Both the position numbers and the translations under genes were made by a program. A DNA stretch of 44,685 nt from Nonomuraea turkmeniaca (GTDB taxonomy: Bacteria; Actinomycetota; Actinomycetes; Streptosporangiales; Streptosporangiaceae), in assembly GCF_005889735.1 (NCBI RefSeq), contig NZ_VCKY01000065.1:1-44685 (forward strand). The letters are read 5' to 3'. Positions 6,095 through 13,891 of the stretch are shown piece by piece. The notes beneath the pieces are model-generated. The model was not told the origin of the DNA and searched no databases. It was given only the letters and a program-made list of their open reading frames with translations. Numbering within the stretch: position 1 is the first letter of the stretch; each line of letters begins with the position of its first letter.

Positions 6095-8191
6095 GTGGAC
6101 CACGTCCAGGAGTTACGAAAGTCAGGCGTGTGGTGGCGGAGCTACCTGAGCGCCGGACGGCACCTGATGCATCTCGCACTGCCCGGACTGCTGGTGTACG
6201 TGCCGCTCGCCGTGTTCTCGCTGCTGGTGCTCGGGGTGGTGCTGGGCGACTCGGCGGTGCTGGTCAACGGCCGGCTGGAGGTGGTGCCGGACTTCCACGC
6301 CACGCTGCTGATCGTGACGGGCGGGTTGCTGGTGCTCTGGGTCGTCGCGCAGGCGGTGGTGTTCGCCGCGACGGTGATCCTCGCAGCGGGCAGGCTGGTC
6401 GGCCGGCCGGCGTCGAACGTCGCGGCGTTGCGGGCCGCGGTGCGGCGACTGCCGGCCCTTCTCTTCCTCGTCGTGGCGGCCGTGCTCGGGTCCGGGGCGG
6501 CCATAGCCGCCGGACTCGGCGTGCTGGCGCTGATCGAGTGGGAAGGGACGGCCACGACCGTCATGGTGGCGCTGGTACTGGTGGCGGTGATGCCGGGCGT
6601 CCTGGCCGTGCCCAGCGTCCTGCTGCACGACTGCACGGCGCCGGGGTCGATCCGCCACGCCTACCGGCTGGGCGAGCTCCGCATGCCGGCGACCGCGCTC
6701 ACGCTGGCCTTCGGCGTCGTCATCGTGCCCGCCGCGGTGACGTGGGCCGTGGAGCAGGGGGTGAGCCGGCTGCCCGACGCGCTCGTGACCGTCGCATGGA
6801 GTCTGGCCGGACCCGCGCTGGTGCTGGCCGTGACGCCCTTCCAGGCCGCCGTGGTCGCGCGCCAGTTCCTCCATTGCATGGCCTGGCGCACGGAAGTCGA
6901 CGACGAGGTGCTGGCAACCGGCCTGCCCGACAGCCCGCCGCGATCGGTCGAACCCCGACTGTGGGCGGTGTCTGCGCTGCCGGGGCTGCTGTTCAGCGGG
7001 ATCGTGCTGGTCAACCCGTTCGGCTGGCTGGAGGTCGCCGAGACGAAGGTGACCGCATGGTGGAAAGCACCGGACGTACCGGCCTCCTCCGTCAATCACG
7101 GGTACCGCCGGTTGGAGCTGCGTGACGTGCACCCCGGCCGGGGCCAGGGCCTGATCGTGGTCGCCGACGGCTGGGAGCACAACACCAGCCTGCTGGCCTG
7201 TCCCGACGTCTCCTGCCGGGCGACGAGCTTCTCGTGGGTGCGACCGCCCGGCCCCGACCCGGAGGCGATTCCCAGCACGGCCAGCGCGCGCCTGCCCGAC
7301 GGGCGGCTCCTGCTGACCGCCTGGACCCGTGACATGCTCAGACTGCTGACGTGCGAGGCGGACAGATGTGTGCCCGCCCCCGGCGCCGCGCCCATCGCGG
7401 TGTCGCCTTACCGGACCGGGCTGGCGCTGGCCGTGCGGAAGGGCGGCGGCCTGGTCTTCGCCCTCTCCGAAGAGGAGCAGGTGAAGGGGCCCACGAGTCC
7501 GGTCGAGGACGTCGTCTCCTTCATCTTCTGCCCGGATGTCAGCTGCTCGCGTCCGCGGGCGCGGCAGGTCGCGCGCCTGGACAAGAGCGCGTATTTCCCC
7601 GATCCGCACCATCTGGCCGTCACGATGGCGCCGGACGACCGTCCCGTCGCCGCCCGGTACAACCACAACACCGGTCAGATTCATGTCATCACCTGCGCGG
7701 ACGCCGAATGCCTGCGGCCCCGCGTGGCCAGCCCCGTCCCTCACCACCCCTGGAGCCGCTACGACCTGCGGGGACCGGACACGGGTCTCGCCTTGGCGGT
7801 CCGGGCGGACGGCCGCCCGGTGATCGCCTATAGGGACCAGAAGGACGGCGCGGCCAAGCTGCTCGACTGCCGCACGCCCGACTGCGCCCAGGCGGACGTG
7901 ATCACGTTGGCCGCCGGAGACTGGTTCCACACCACTCCGGCCCTGGTCCTGGACCGGGCGGGCCGGGTGCTGGTCGCGTACGAGGACCAGGACCGAGCCT
8001 GGCTCATGCTCGCCACCTGCACCGATGGCCGGTGCGAGAGCACCGCGGTGACGAGGGCGCCGAGTTCCGGCGCCCTGGCCATGACCCTGAACAGCCAGGG
8101 CAGACCGACGATCACCTGGATCGACGACAGCCCGTCGTCCAGCGAGGAATGGGCCCTGATCGTCACCACCCCGCTGACCCTCAGTCCATGA
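6095..8191 (+). CDS. Membrane protein with about seven transmembrane segments and a six-repeat C-x4-C domain (propeller-like)
   Basis: The 698-residue protein is of unrecognised family. Residues 1-310 hold about seven hydrophobic segments, for example near 27-50, 70-98, 121-148, 153-177, 200-221, 229-257 and 288-309. The remaining 380 residues carry six spaced motifs with the same look: LLACPDVSC, LLTCEADRC, FIFCPDVSC, VITCADAEC, LLDCRTPDC and LATCTDGRC. Each is followed about 25-40 residues later by a strand pair such as LALAVRADGRPVIAY. That pattern suggests a six-bladed beta-propeller with one Cys-x4-Cys loop per blade. Seven membrane passes from a cytoplasmic N-terminus would place it outside, where disulfides can form. 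The start is uncertain: GTG 6095 lacks a ribosome site, while GTG 6128 has AGGAG 15 bases upstream. The 3' end overlaps the convergent PucR gene by 11 bp. Confidence 0.8.
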   Translation: MDHVQELRKSGVWWRSYLSAGRHLMHLALPGLLVYVPLAVFSLLVLGVVLGDSAVLVNGRLEVVPDFHATLLIVTGGLLVLWVVAQAVVFAATVILAAGRLVGRPASNVAALRAAVRRLPALLFLVVAAVLGSGAAIAAGLGVLALIEWEGTATTVMVALVLVAVMPGVLAVPSVLLHDCTAPGSIRHAYRLGELRMPATALTLAFGVVIVPAAVTWAVEQGVSRLPDALVTVAWSLAGPALVLAVTPFQAAVVARQFLHCMAWRTEVDDEVLATGLPDSPPRSVEPRLWAVSALPGLLFSGIVLVNPFGWLEVAETKVTAWWKAPDVPASSVNHGYRRLELRDVHPGRGQGLIVVADGWEHNTSLLACPDVSCRATSFSWVRPPGPDPEAIPSTASARLPDGRLLLTAWTRDMLRLLTCEADRCVPAPGAAPIAVSPYRTGLALAVRKGGGLVFALSEEEQVKGPTSPVEDVVSFIFCPDVSCSRPRARQVARLDKSAYFPDPHHLAVTMAPDDRPVAARYNHNTGQIHVITCADAECLRPRVASPVPHHPWSRYDLRGPDTGLALAVRADGRPVIAYRDQKDGAAKLLDCRTPDCAQADVITLAAGDWFHTTPALVLDRAGRVLVAYEDQDRAWLMLATCTDGRCESTAVTRAPSSGALAMTLNSQGRPTITWIDDSPSSSEEWALIVTTPLTLSP

Positions 8192-9635
8192 GACCGAGCT
8201 GACGTCCGGCCCGCAACGCCAGCCACACCTCGGCGAACGCCCCGGTGGACGACAGGTCGCGGCCCGTCAGCTCGGCGAACCTGCGCAGCCGGTACGCCAG
8301 CGTGTTGGGATGGATGTGCAGCGCGGCCGCGGCGTCCTCGGTACGCCGGTCGCGCTCCATCCAGGTCCGCACGGACGTCAGCAGATGGGAGCCGTGCGCG
8401 GAGTCGTACGCGAGCACCTTGCCGAGCACGTTCTCGACCAGCGCGGTGAGCGCCCACGGGTCGTCGGGCAGCCACCTGCCGGTGGTGTCGTCGCCGTAGT
8501 GGACCAGGGCGCGCCCCGACTCGGACGCCGAGGACGCCGCCCACACCGCCTCCCGCTTGGGGACCTGCAGGGACTCCCCCGGCGGGAACGGCCTGCTCAT
8601 GCCCGCCGCCACATCGGGCAGCGCCGCGACGGCGGCCTCGAGGGCGGGCGAGCCGAGCACGTAGCGGTCGTCACCCCTGCGGAGCATGAGGTGCGGCTGA
8701 TCGTCGAGCGCGCGGTGGATGGCCTCGTCGGGCACGTTCCTGATCACGAGGAGGGCCAGCTCGGCTTCGCCGGGCAACCCCATCCTGACCAGCCGCCGCC
8801 GCGCCGTGGCGGGATCCAGGACGTCCTGGAGCAGCTCGGACAGGGTCTCCGCGCCCTGGCGACGCAGCGTCTCGCGCTCGTGGCGGGCCATGGCCACCTG
8901 CAGGGCGGCCACCGTGGCGATGTGCTGCACCACGGCCAGCCCGGCGGGCCTGGCGCCCTGGCGTTCGAACGCGACGAGAAAGCCCGCGGGCCCGCCCGGC
9001 GCCGGCACCGGCAGGACGAAGCCGCCGGGAATGGTGGGCGGCGCTTCCGGCTCGGAAGGCAGCACGGCCACATCGGGCACCGGCACTCCGCGCAACAACG
9101 GCCGGCCCTGCGGGGTGCAGAGGTAGACCTCATAGCCGGACAGCCGCTCGAGACGTTTGAACAACGTCGCGGTGTCGAGGTCCTCGGCCGCCAGCCAGCG
9201 CAGCGCCCCGAACACCTGGAGCTGCGCGCCGAGGCGTTGCCTGGCGTCCTCCTGCACCGCCGCGGCCACCTCCTGGGCGATCGCGATGAACGGCACGGCC
9301 AGCGGCACCTCGAGCACGGGCATCCCCCGCTCCTCGGCGGCCTCGATGAAGGTATCGTGCAACGGCGGCACGTGCAGCTGTGCCGACAGGGCGAGCGCGG
9401 AGACGCCCGCGTCGTCGAGCCGTTCCAGATAGGCACGCTGCCTGGCGGCCTGGCGCGGGATCGCGATGCCCGTCGTCATGATGACCTCCGCGCCGAGCAG
9501 CCAGGGCGTGGGGTCGTCGAGCTCGCTGACGTGCGCCCACGACACCGAGCGCCCCAGTCCCGCCTCGCCGGCCAGGAGCCGCAACTGGAGGGCGGGAGAG
9601 CGCAGCAGGTCCTCCACCGACACTTTTGTGGTCAC
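8181..9635 (-). CDS. PucR family transcriptional regulator
   Basis: A 484-residue protein with the standard PucR layout. The N-terminal purine-catabolism domain (residues about 5-125) includes VEDLLRSPALQLRLLAGEAG, WAHVSELDDPTPWLLGAEVI and MTTGIA. A GGDEF-like central domain follows, then the C-terminal HTH_30 (RTEDAAAALHIHPNTLAYRL near residue 445). PucR proteins control purine, amino-acid and other nitrogen catabolism genes; the target here is not evident. The GTG at 9635 is chosen because TATCCT (9647-9642 on this strand) ends six bases before it and no Shine-Dalgarno exists, suggesting a leaderless message. TTG 9641 and GTG 9623 are alternatives. It is divergent from the TetR-thioredoxin gene. 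Confidence 0.92.
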   Translation of the reverse strand: MTTKVSVEDLLRSPALQLRLLAGEAGLGRSVSWAHVSELDDPTPWLLGAEVIMTTGIAIPRQAARQRAYLERLDDAGVSALALSAQLHVPPLHDTFIEAAEERGMPVLEVPLAVPFIAIAQEVAAAVQEDARQRLGAQLQVFGALRWLAAEDLDTATLFKRLERLSGYEVYLCTPQGRPLLRGVPVPDVAVLPSEPEAPPTIPGGFVLPVPAPGGPAGFLVAFERQGARPAGLAVVQHIATVAALQVAMARHERETLRRQGAETLSELLQDVLDPATARRRLVRMGLPGEAELALLVIRNVPDEAIHRALDDQPHLMLRRGDDRYVLGSPALEAAVAALPDVAAGMSRPFPPGESLQVPKREAVWAASSASESGRALVHYGDDTTGRWLPDDPWALTALVENVLGKVLAYDSAHGSHLLTSVRTWMERDRRTEDAAAALHIHPNTLAYRLRRFAELTGRDLSSTGAFAEVWLALRAGRQLGLMD

Positions 9636-9641
9636 ACACAA

Positions 9642-9647
9642 AGGATA
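9642..9647 (-). promoter_or_regulatory. -10 box TATCCT for leaderless PucR-family gene
   Basis: Read on the minus strand, TATCCT ends six bases before GTG 9635. This fits the TANNNT consensus with transcription starting at the start codon. Confidence 0.45.
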
Positions 9648-9719
9648 TGGCGCGTCTTCAGGGCCGCCCCGATTGAAGGTCCGCGGTACGCCCCCACACT
9701 CGATATGTTCGCCCCGACA

Positions 9720-9751
9720 CATCTGAGATGATAAGAACATCCGAATGATGT
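9720..9751 (+). promoter_or_regulatory. Two inverted repeats upstream of the TetR-thioredoxin gene (candidate operators)
   Basis: CATCTGAGATG (9720-9730) is a perfect 5-1-5 palindrome. ACATC (9737-9741) and GATGT (9747-9751) form a perfect 5-5-5 palindrome. Their centres are 19 bp apart, roughly two helical turns, in the 134-bp divergent promoter region. Either flanking regulator could bind here; autoregulation by the TetR protein is the simplest reading. Confidence 0.45.
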
Positions 9752-9769
9752 GAGCATCGAGGAGGGCGA

Positions 9770-10864
9770 ATGGTCCGGCTGACCCGGGCACAGCAGCAGG
9801 AGCGTACTCGAGCGGCGGTGCTGGCCGCCGCCAGGGAGGAGTTCGCCGAACGCGGATACGCCGACGCCAAGATCGACCGGATCGCGGAGCGGGCCGAGCT
9901 GACCCGTGGCGCGGTGTACTCGAACTTCCCGAGCAAGCGCGCACTCTACCTGGCGGTCCTGGTCGAGTCGATCGAGCACACGGACACGCCCGCCGCGCTG
10001 TCGCCACCGGACCTGGCCGAGGCGCTGGGCGCGTTCGCCCGCGTCTGGCTCGAACGCTTGCCGTTGACCGGCGACACCCCAGCGGGCGGGAGCCTGCGGT
10101 TGCGCTCGCTGGCCGGAGTGATCGACGACGAGCCCGGCCGCACCGTGCTGGCGCAGGTCGCCAGGCTGGAGGCGCTGCTGCTCGCGCTCGCGCTGGAGTC
10201 ACGCGCACCGCGCCACCCGAGACGGGTGCGACTGGCCGAGCTGGTCCTCACGCTGTTGAACGGAGCCGGCCACCTGGCCGGCACGGCGCCCGGATTCGGC
10301 GACCCCTTCGACGTGGCACGTGCCTGCCGGCATCTGGCCGACCTCGACCTCGCCGACACATGGGATCCACCGCATCTGCCGTTCGTCACCCCCGCGCAAC
10401 CGGCCCAGGACGCCTGGGAGCCACCCGCCGAGTTGCCTGATCAGATCACCGGCCGGCCGGTAGGGTTCGACGCCGACGGCGTGATCGCGGTCATCGGCGC
10501 CGGCCGTCTGGAGGCGGCCGAGGAAGCCGTCCGCGCCGCCCACCCGGGCGATCGGATCACCGTGGCCGTCGTGACGCATGACCCCGCCGAGATCGGCCGT
10601 CTCGTACGGCTCAGGATCGGCGACCTCGCCGGCTGCCTGGGGCGCGTGTTCGCACCGGACGCCTGGCCGGGCCTCCGCCTCGTCCTCGACGAGCACGCCG
10701 TCCTGTCCTCCGCCCTCGGTGTCCGGGACATCGATGACACCACCGAGGCCGCGGTACGCATCCAGGCGGGCACGATCATCGCCCGGGCGCACGGCCGAGG
10801 CGCCGCCCACGCCGCGGCGGCTCAGTGGCGGGGAATCCCCAAGGTGACGAGCAGGTCTTCGTGA
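9770..10864 (+). CDS. TetR family regulator fused to a C-terminal thioredoxin-like domain
   Basis: Residues about 8-55 are a TetR DNA-binding domain (RTRAAVLAAAREEFAERGYA, then IDRIAERAELTRGAVYSNFP). A helical ligand domain runs to about 225. Unusually for TetR proteins (normally 180-230 residues), some 140 residues follow that look like a peroxiredoxin/thioredoxin fold: FDADGVIAVIGAGR, GDRITVAVVTHD, GLRLVLDEHAVLSSALGVRD, then EAAVRIQAGTIIARAHGRGA. The segment resembles the second half of AhpC/TSA-like proteins, but the peroxidatic cysteine motif is missing, so it may sense rather than catalyse. GGAGG precedes the ATG. The 3' end overlaps the convergent winged-helix gene by 43 bp. Confidence 0.85.
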   Translation: MVRLTRAQQQERTRAAVLAAAREEFAERGYADAKIDRIAERAELTRGAVYSNFPSKRALYLAVLVESIEHTDTPAALSPPDLAEALGAFARVWLERLPLTGDTPAGGSLRLRSLAGVIDDEPGRTVLAQVARLEALLLALALESRAPRHPRRVRLAELVLTLLNGAGHLAGTAPGFGDPFDVARACRHLADLDLADTWDPPHLPFVTPAQPAQDAWEPPAELPDQITGRPVGFDADGVIAVIGAGRLEAAEEAVRAAHPGDRITVAVVTHDPAEIGRLVRLRIGDLAGCLGRVFAPDAWPGLRLVLDEHAVLSSALGVRDIDDTTEAAVRIQAGTIIARAHGRGAAHAAAAQWRGIPKVTSRSS

Positions 10865-11448
10865 AGCTGGAACCACACCGTGTGGTACGAGGCGAGGTCG
10901 TCCGTCACGTAACGCACCTCTCCGGACCTCGCGCGGCCGAGCGCGCCGGCCAGCCGGCCGCGGTACCGCTGGAACCGCGGCATCGCCGCGGCCAGGTCCG
11001 CGCAGACGACGCCGGCACGCCGGTCGAACTCCGTGAACCGATCCAGGACCCGGGAGTCGTAGGCGGCATCGGTGTGATCGTTCAGCGTCGCGACGCCGTC
11101 GACGGATCGGGTCTGCCAGGCCGTGCAGAGATCGAGCAGCTCCGGGTTGAGCACCATGAAGTCGTCGTAGGCCCCGGCCACCGCCGTCCGGGCGCCGGCC
11201 GCGTCCAGCTCGTCGGAGATCCGCTCGGCGTCCGCGGCGCGACCGGCGTCGGTCAGACCCCACCCGCCGAAGTCACCCGGAAGGCGGGTGACGAGGCCGG
11301 CCACCGCGAGATCGATCAGCTCGGACTCGGCGTCGGACTCGGGCAGGCCCGCCGCTTCGGCCACGCGGTCGAGGGCGGCGAATCCGATGCAGCGAAGAGT
11401 ATGCAGCACCAACAGGTCAGGACTGGTCTTATGGGGCGAGTTCGGCAC
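10822..11448 (-). CDS. Winged-helix (MarR-like) transcriptional regulator
   Basis: A 208-residue protein. The N-terminal part (LLVLHTLRCIGFAALDRVAE, then SELIDLAVAGLVTRLPGDFG and GWGLTDAGRAA) reads as a winged helix: recognition helix, wing, and the LTDAGR motif shared with MarR-type proteins. The rest is helical with no known ligand site. GTG 11448 is preferred because TACCCT (11460-11455 on this strand) ends six bases before it; ATG 11463 is possible but would overlap that box. It is divergent from the dikinase-like gene, with starts only 18 bp apart, so it most likely controls that gene and itself. Confidence 0.75.
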   Translation of the reverse strand: MPNSPHKTSPDLLVLHTLRCIGFAALDRVAEAAGLPESDAESELIDLAVAGLVTRLPGDFGGWGLTDAGRAADAERISDELDAAGARTAVAGAYDDFMVLNPELLDLCTAWQTRSVDGVATLNDHTDAAYDSRVLDRFTEFDRRAGVVCADLAAAMPRFQRYRGRLAGALGRARSGEVRYVTDDLASYHTVWFQLHEDLLVTLGIPRH

Positions 11449-11453
11449 GCCGA

Positions 11454-11460
11454 CAGGGTA
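11454..11460. promoter_or_regulatory. Overlapping divergent -10 boxes of two leaderless genes
   Basis: On the minus strand TACCCT (11460-11455) ends six bases before GTG 11448. On the plus strand CAGGGT (11454-11459) ends six bases before ATG 11466. Both fit a TANNNT-like -10 for leaderless starts and share five base pairs, so the two promoters would exclude each other. The plus-strand box is the weaker one. Confidence 0.4.
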
Positions 11461-11465
11461 CATCG

Positions 11466-13001
11466 ATGATCTGGGTCCACCCACTCTCAGCGGAAACCGA
11501 GGAGCCCGCGAGCGTGCTCGGCGGCAAGGCCTCCGGTCTGATCGCCCTGCGGCGTCTTGGGCTGCCCGTGCCTCCGGGATTCGTCATCAGCACGGGAGCC
11601 TGCCGCGCCTTTCTCCGTGACGGCCGGTTTCCCGACGGCCTCGAGGCCGAGCTGGCGACCGCCGTCGCCGAGCTCGAAGCCGCCACGGACCGGCGCCTCG
11701 GCGGGCCGGATCGGCCGCTGGTGGTGTCGGTCCGCTCGGGCGGCAGCGTGTCCATGCCGGGCATGATGGACACGGTCCTCAACCTCGGCCTCACCGCAGA
11801 GGCCGCGGCGGGGTTGGCGGCCGAGACCGGCGACCCGGAGTTCGCGCGCGACGCGCGCCGGCGGTTCCTGGCCGGCTTCGCCGCCGCCGTTCGGGGCGTG
11901 GTCTTCGACGACGCGATGCGGCAGTTGAAGCTGGCCGTCGAGGCCGTGTTCGCGTCATGGGACACACCCCGCGCCCGGACCTACCGCGACCTGCACGGCA
12001 TCCCGCACGATCGCGGCACCGCCGTGACCGTGCAGGCCATGGTGTACGGCAACCGCGACGACCACAGCGGCAGCGGCGTCGCGTTCAGCCGCGACCCCAA
12101 CACCGGCGAGAACGTCCCCTACGGCGACGTCCTGTTCGGCCGCCAGGGCGACGACGTCGTCTCCGGGACGTCGATGACCCGGCCGCTCCACGAGCTGTCC
12201 GGGCGGGAGCCGGCCGTGTGGGCCGGTCTCGTGGACGCCCTGCGCCGCGTCGAGCAGCACTACCGCGACGCCTGCCACGTGGAGTTCACCTTCGAGGCCG
12301 GCGAGCTGTGGATCCTGCAGGTGCGCCCCGGCGGCCTCGCGGGACGCGCCGCCGTCCGCGTCGCGGTCGACCTGGCCGACGCGGGCGTCATCGACCGCCG
12401 CGAGGCACTGCTGCGGGTCTCGCCGCAGCATCTCCAGAGCGCTCGCACGCCCCGGATCGACACCGCCGTCGACACGGCCGACGTCCTCACTCGTGGGCTG
12501 GGCGCCTGCCCGGGTGTGGCGGCCGGCCGGGTGGCGACCACGGCCGACGCGGCGGTCAGGATGGCAGCGGACGGCCCGGTCATCCTGGTACGTCCGCAGA
12601 CGTCCCCGCTCGACATGCACGGCCTGGCCGCCGCCGCGGGAGTGGTCACCGCCCTCGGCGGACCGACCAGTCACGCCGCCGTCGTCGCGCGTGCCATGGG
12701 CAAACCCGCCGTCGTGGGGGCCGCCGGCCTCACGATCGACGCCGCCGCCATCCGGGCGGGCGGGCGGACCATCCCGGAGGGCACGCTCATCACCATCGAC
12801 GGCACCGGCGGCGAGGTCGTCGCCGGCAGCCCCCGCATCGTGAGCGCCGCGACCGGCCCCCACCTGAGCCGCCTGCTCGCCTGGGCCGACGAAGTGGCGG
12901 GCGGCGACACAGGCGGCGACACGGGCCGCGACACGGGCCGCGACGAGATGGAGCGTCTCATGGCGGCCCGCGCCGTCATCGGCCTTCCACCGCGTACGTG
13001 A
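11466..13001 (+). CDS. Pyruvate, phosphate dikinase-like protein lacking the PEP/pyruvate-binding barrel
   Basis: The 511-residue protein has the ATP-grasp part of PPDK (VLGGKASGLIALRRLGLPVP, SVRSGGSVSMPGMMDTVLNL, GVAFSRDPNTGENV, and WILQVRPG near residue 285). The swivelling phosphohistidine domain follows (GVVTALGGPTSHAAVVARAM, catalytic His403). Full PPDK is about 870-900 residues and ends in a TIM barrel that binds PEP/pyruvate; here the chain stops after the His domain with a Gly/Asp/Thr/Arg repeat. It can probably autophosphorylate His403 but cannot make or use PEP alone, so another acceptor or a partner is expected, as in rifampin phosphotransferase-like enzymes. The ATG has no ribosome site and may be leaderless. 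The 3' end overlaps the convergent CvnD gene by 26 bp. Confidence 0.88.
   Translation: MIWVHPLSAETEEPASVLGGKASGLIALRRLGLPVPPGFVISTGACRAFLRDGRFPDGLEAELATAVAELEAATDRRLGGPDRPLVVSVRSGGSVSMPGMMDTVLNLGLTAEAAAGLAAETGDPEFARDARRRFLAGFAAAVRGVVFDDAMRQLKLAVEAVFASWDTPRARTYRDLHGIPHDRGTAVTVQAMVYGNRDDHSGSGVAFSRDPNTGENVPYGDVLFGRQGDDVVSGTSMTRPLHELSGREPAVWAGLVDALRRVEQHYRDACHVEFTFEAGELWILQVRPGGLAGRAAVRVAVDLADAGVIDRREALLRVSPQHLQSARTPRIDTAVDTADVLTRGLGACPGVAAGRVATTADAAVRMAADGPVILVRPQTSPLDMHGLAAAAGVVTALGGPTSHAAVVARAMGKPAVVGAAGLTIDAAAIRAGGRTIPEGTLITIDGTGGEVVAGSPRIVSAATGPHLSRLLAWADEVAGGDTGGDTGRDTGRDEMERLMAARAVIGLPPRT
12903..12947 (+). repeat. 12-bp tandem repeat, about 3.75 copies, in the dikinase-like gene
   Basis: Units at 12903-12914, 12915-12926, 12927-12938 and a partial one at 12939-12947 follow the pattern SGCGACACVGGC. 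They encode GDTG-type tetrapeptides (GGDTGGDTGRDTGRDE) near the C-terminus. The copy number is likely to vary between strains. Confidence 0.85.
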
Positions 13002-13557
13002 CGAGCGTGGTGAGCACCCGCTTGACCGACTCGCGATCGCGCACGTCGCACAGCACGATCGGGATGGTCTCGTTCAGCGACAGCGCCCGCCGCACCTTCG
13101 CCGGGTCGTGGCGGCGGGCGCCGTCGAAGCAGTTCACCCCGACCACGAAGGGCACGCCGCGCTGCTCGAAGTAGTCCACCGCGGGGAAGCAGTCCTCCAG
13201 GCGGCGGGTGTCGGCGAGCACGACCGCGCCCAGCGCGCCGAGGGCCAGCTCGTCCCACATGAACCAGAACCGGTCCTGCCCGGGCGTGCCGAACAGGTAC
13301 AACCACAGCCCCTCACGGATCGTGATCCGGCCGAAGTCCAGCGCCACAGTGGTCGTGGTCTTGGACTCCACGCCCGAGGTGTCGTCCACCCCGACGCTTC
13401 GCTCGCTCAGCAGCTCCTCGGTGTGCAGCGGCCGGATCTCGCTGATCGTGCCCACCATGGTCGTCTTGCCGACGCCGAAGCCGCCCGCGATGAGGATCTT
13501 GATGGCCAAGGCCGAGGCGGTCGCGGTCGCCCCCGGCTCAGAGGCTGCGAAGTCCAT
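12976..13557 (-). CDS. cvnD: CvnD-like Ras/Rab-type GTPase of a conservon
   Basis: The 193-residue small GTPase has a P-loop GGFGVGKTT (residues about 25-33). Its switch II-like motif FGTPGQDRFW is followed by MWDELALGALGAVVLADTRR, and VNCFDG stands at the position of the NKxD base-recognition motif. This is the conservon CvnD family (ATP/GTP-binding protein), which cycles nucleotides in concert with the CvnB roadblock protein and the CvnA kinase. It is the last gene of the operon; its start overlaps the DUF742 gene by 20 bp. Conservons act like membrane-associated G-protein complexes and affect development and secondary metabolism in Streptomyces. The trigger for this copy is unknown. Confidence 0.93.
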   Translation of the reverse strand: MDFAASEPGATATASALAIKILIAGGFGVGKTTMVGTISEIRPLHTEELLSERSVGVDDTSGVESKTTTTVALDFGRITIREGLWLYLFGTPGQDRFWFMWDELALGALGAVVLADTRRLEDCFPAVDYFEQRGVPFVVGVNCFDGARRHDPAKVRRALSLNETIPIVLCDVRDRESVKRVLTTLVTYAVEGR

Positions 13558-13891
13558 GCAGCACTTCCCTGTAGATACGTTCGTCGATCGTCTGCGCCGC
13601 GGGACGCGGCCGCTCGATGGTGACCAATCCCTCGCGCCGCAGGTCGCCCAGGATCACCCGGGTGATGTTGAGCGGCAGCCTGAGGTGCGCTGCGACGTCC
13701 GCCACCGGGGTCGGCCTGCGGCACAATGACAACACGGCGTGGTGCTCCGGGATCAGGTCCGAAGACTCGTGGAAGCCCGCGCCGACCGTCGTGACGATGG
13801 CCACCAGGTCGAACGCCTCGCCCTGCGGGCGCGCCCGGCCCCCGGTCAGCCCGAACAGCCGGATCAGCGGCCCGGGATCCTCGCCTGTCAC
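13538..13891 (-). CDS. cvnC: CvnC-like DUF742 protein of a conservon
   Basis: The 117-residue DUF742 protein shows the family landmarks LIRLFGLTGGRARPQ near the N-terminus, then EHHAVLSLCRRPTPVADVAA, HLRLPLNITRVILGDL and REGLVTIERP, a winged-helix-like fold that ends in ERIYREVLHGLRSL. CvnC proteins are components of the CvnA-D complex. The GTG at 13891 overlaps the stop of the roadblock gene (GTGA), and the 3' end overlaps the GTPase gene, so translation is coupled throughout. An upstream in-frame start is not needed because the conserved region begins ten residues in. Confidence 0.92.
   Translation of the reverse strand: MTGEDPGPLIRLFGLTGGRARPQGEAFDLVAIVTTVGAGFHESSDLIPEHHAVLSLCRRPTPVADVAAHLRLPLNITRVILGDLRREGLVTIERPRPAAQTIDERIYREVLHGLRSL

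Noticed and set aside
6122..7930. 602-codon minus-strand open frame
   Set aside because: It is the antisense shadow of the seven-helix membrane protein gene: rich in His, Gln, Arg and Gly, with no motifs and no ribosome site. Long antisense frames are common in 70% GC DNA.
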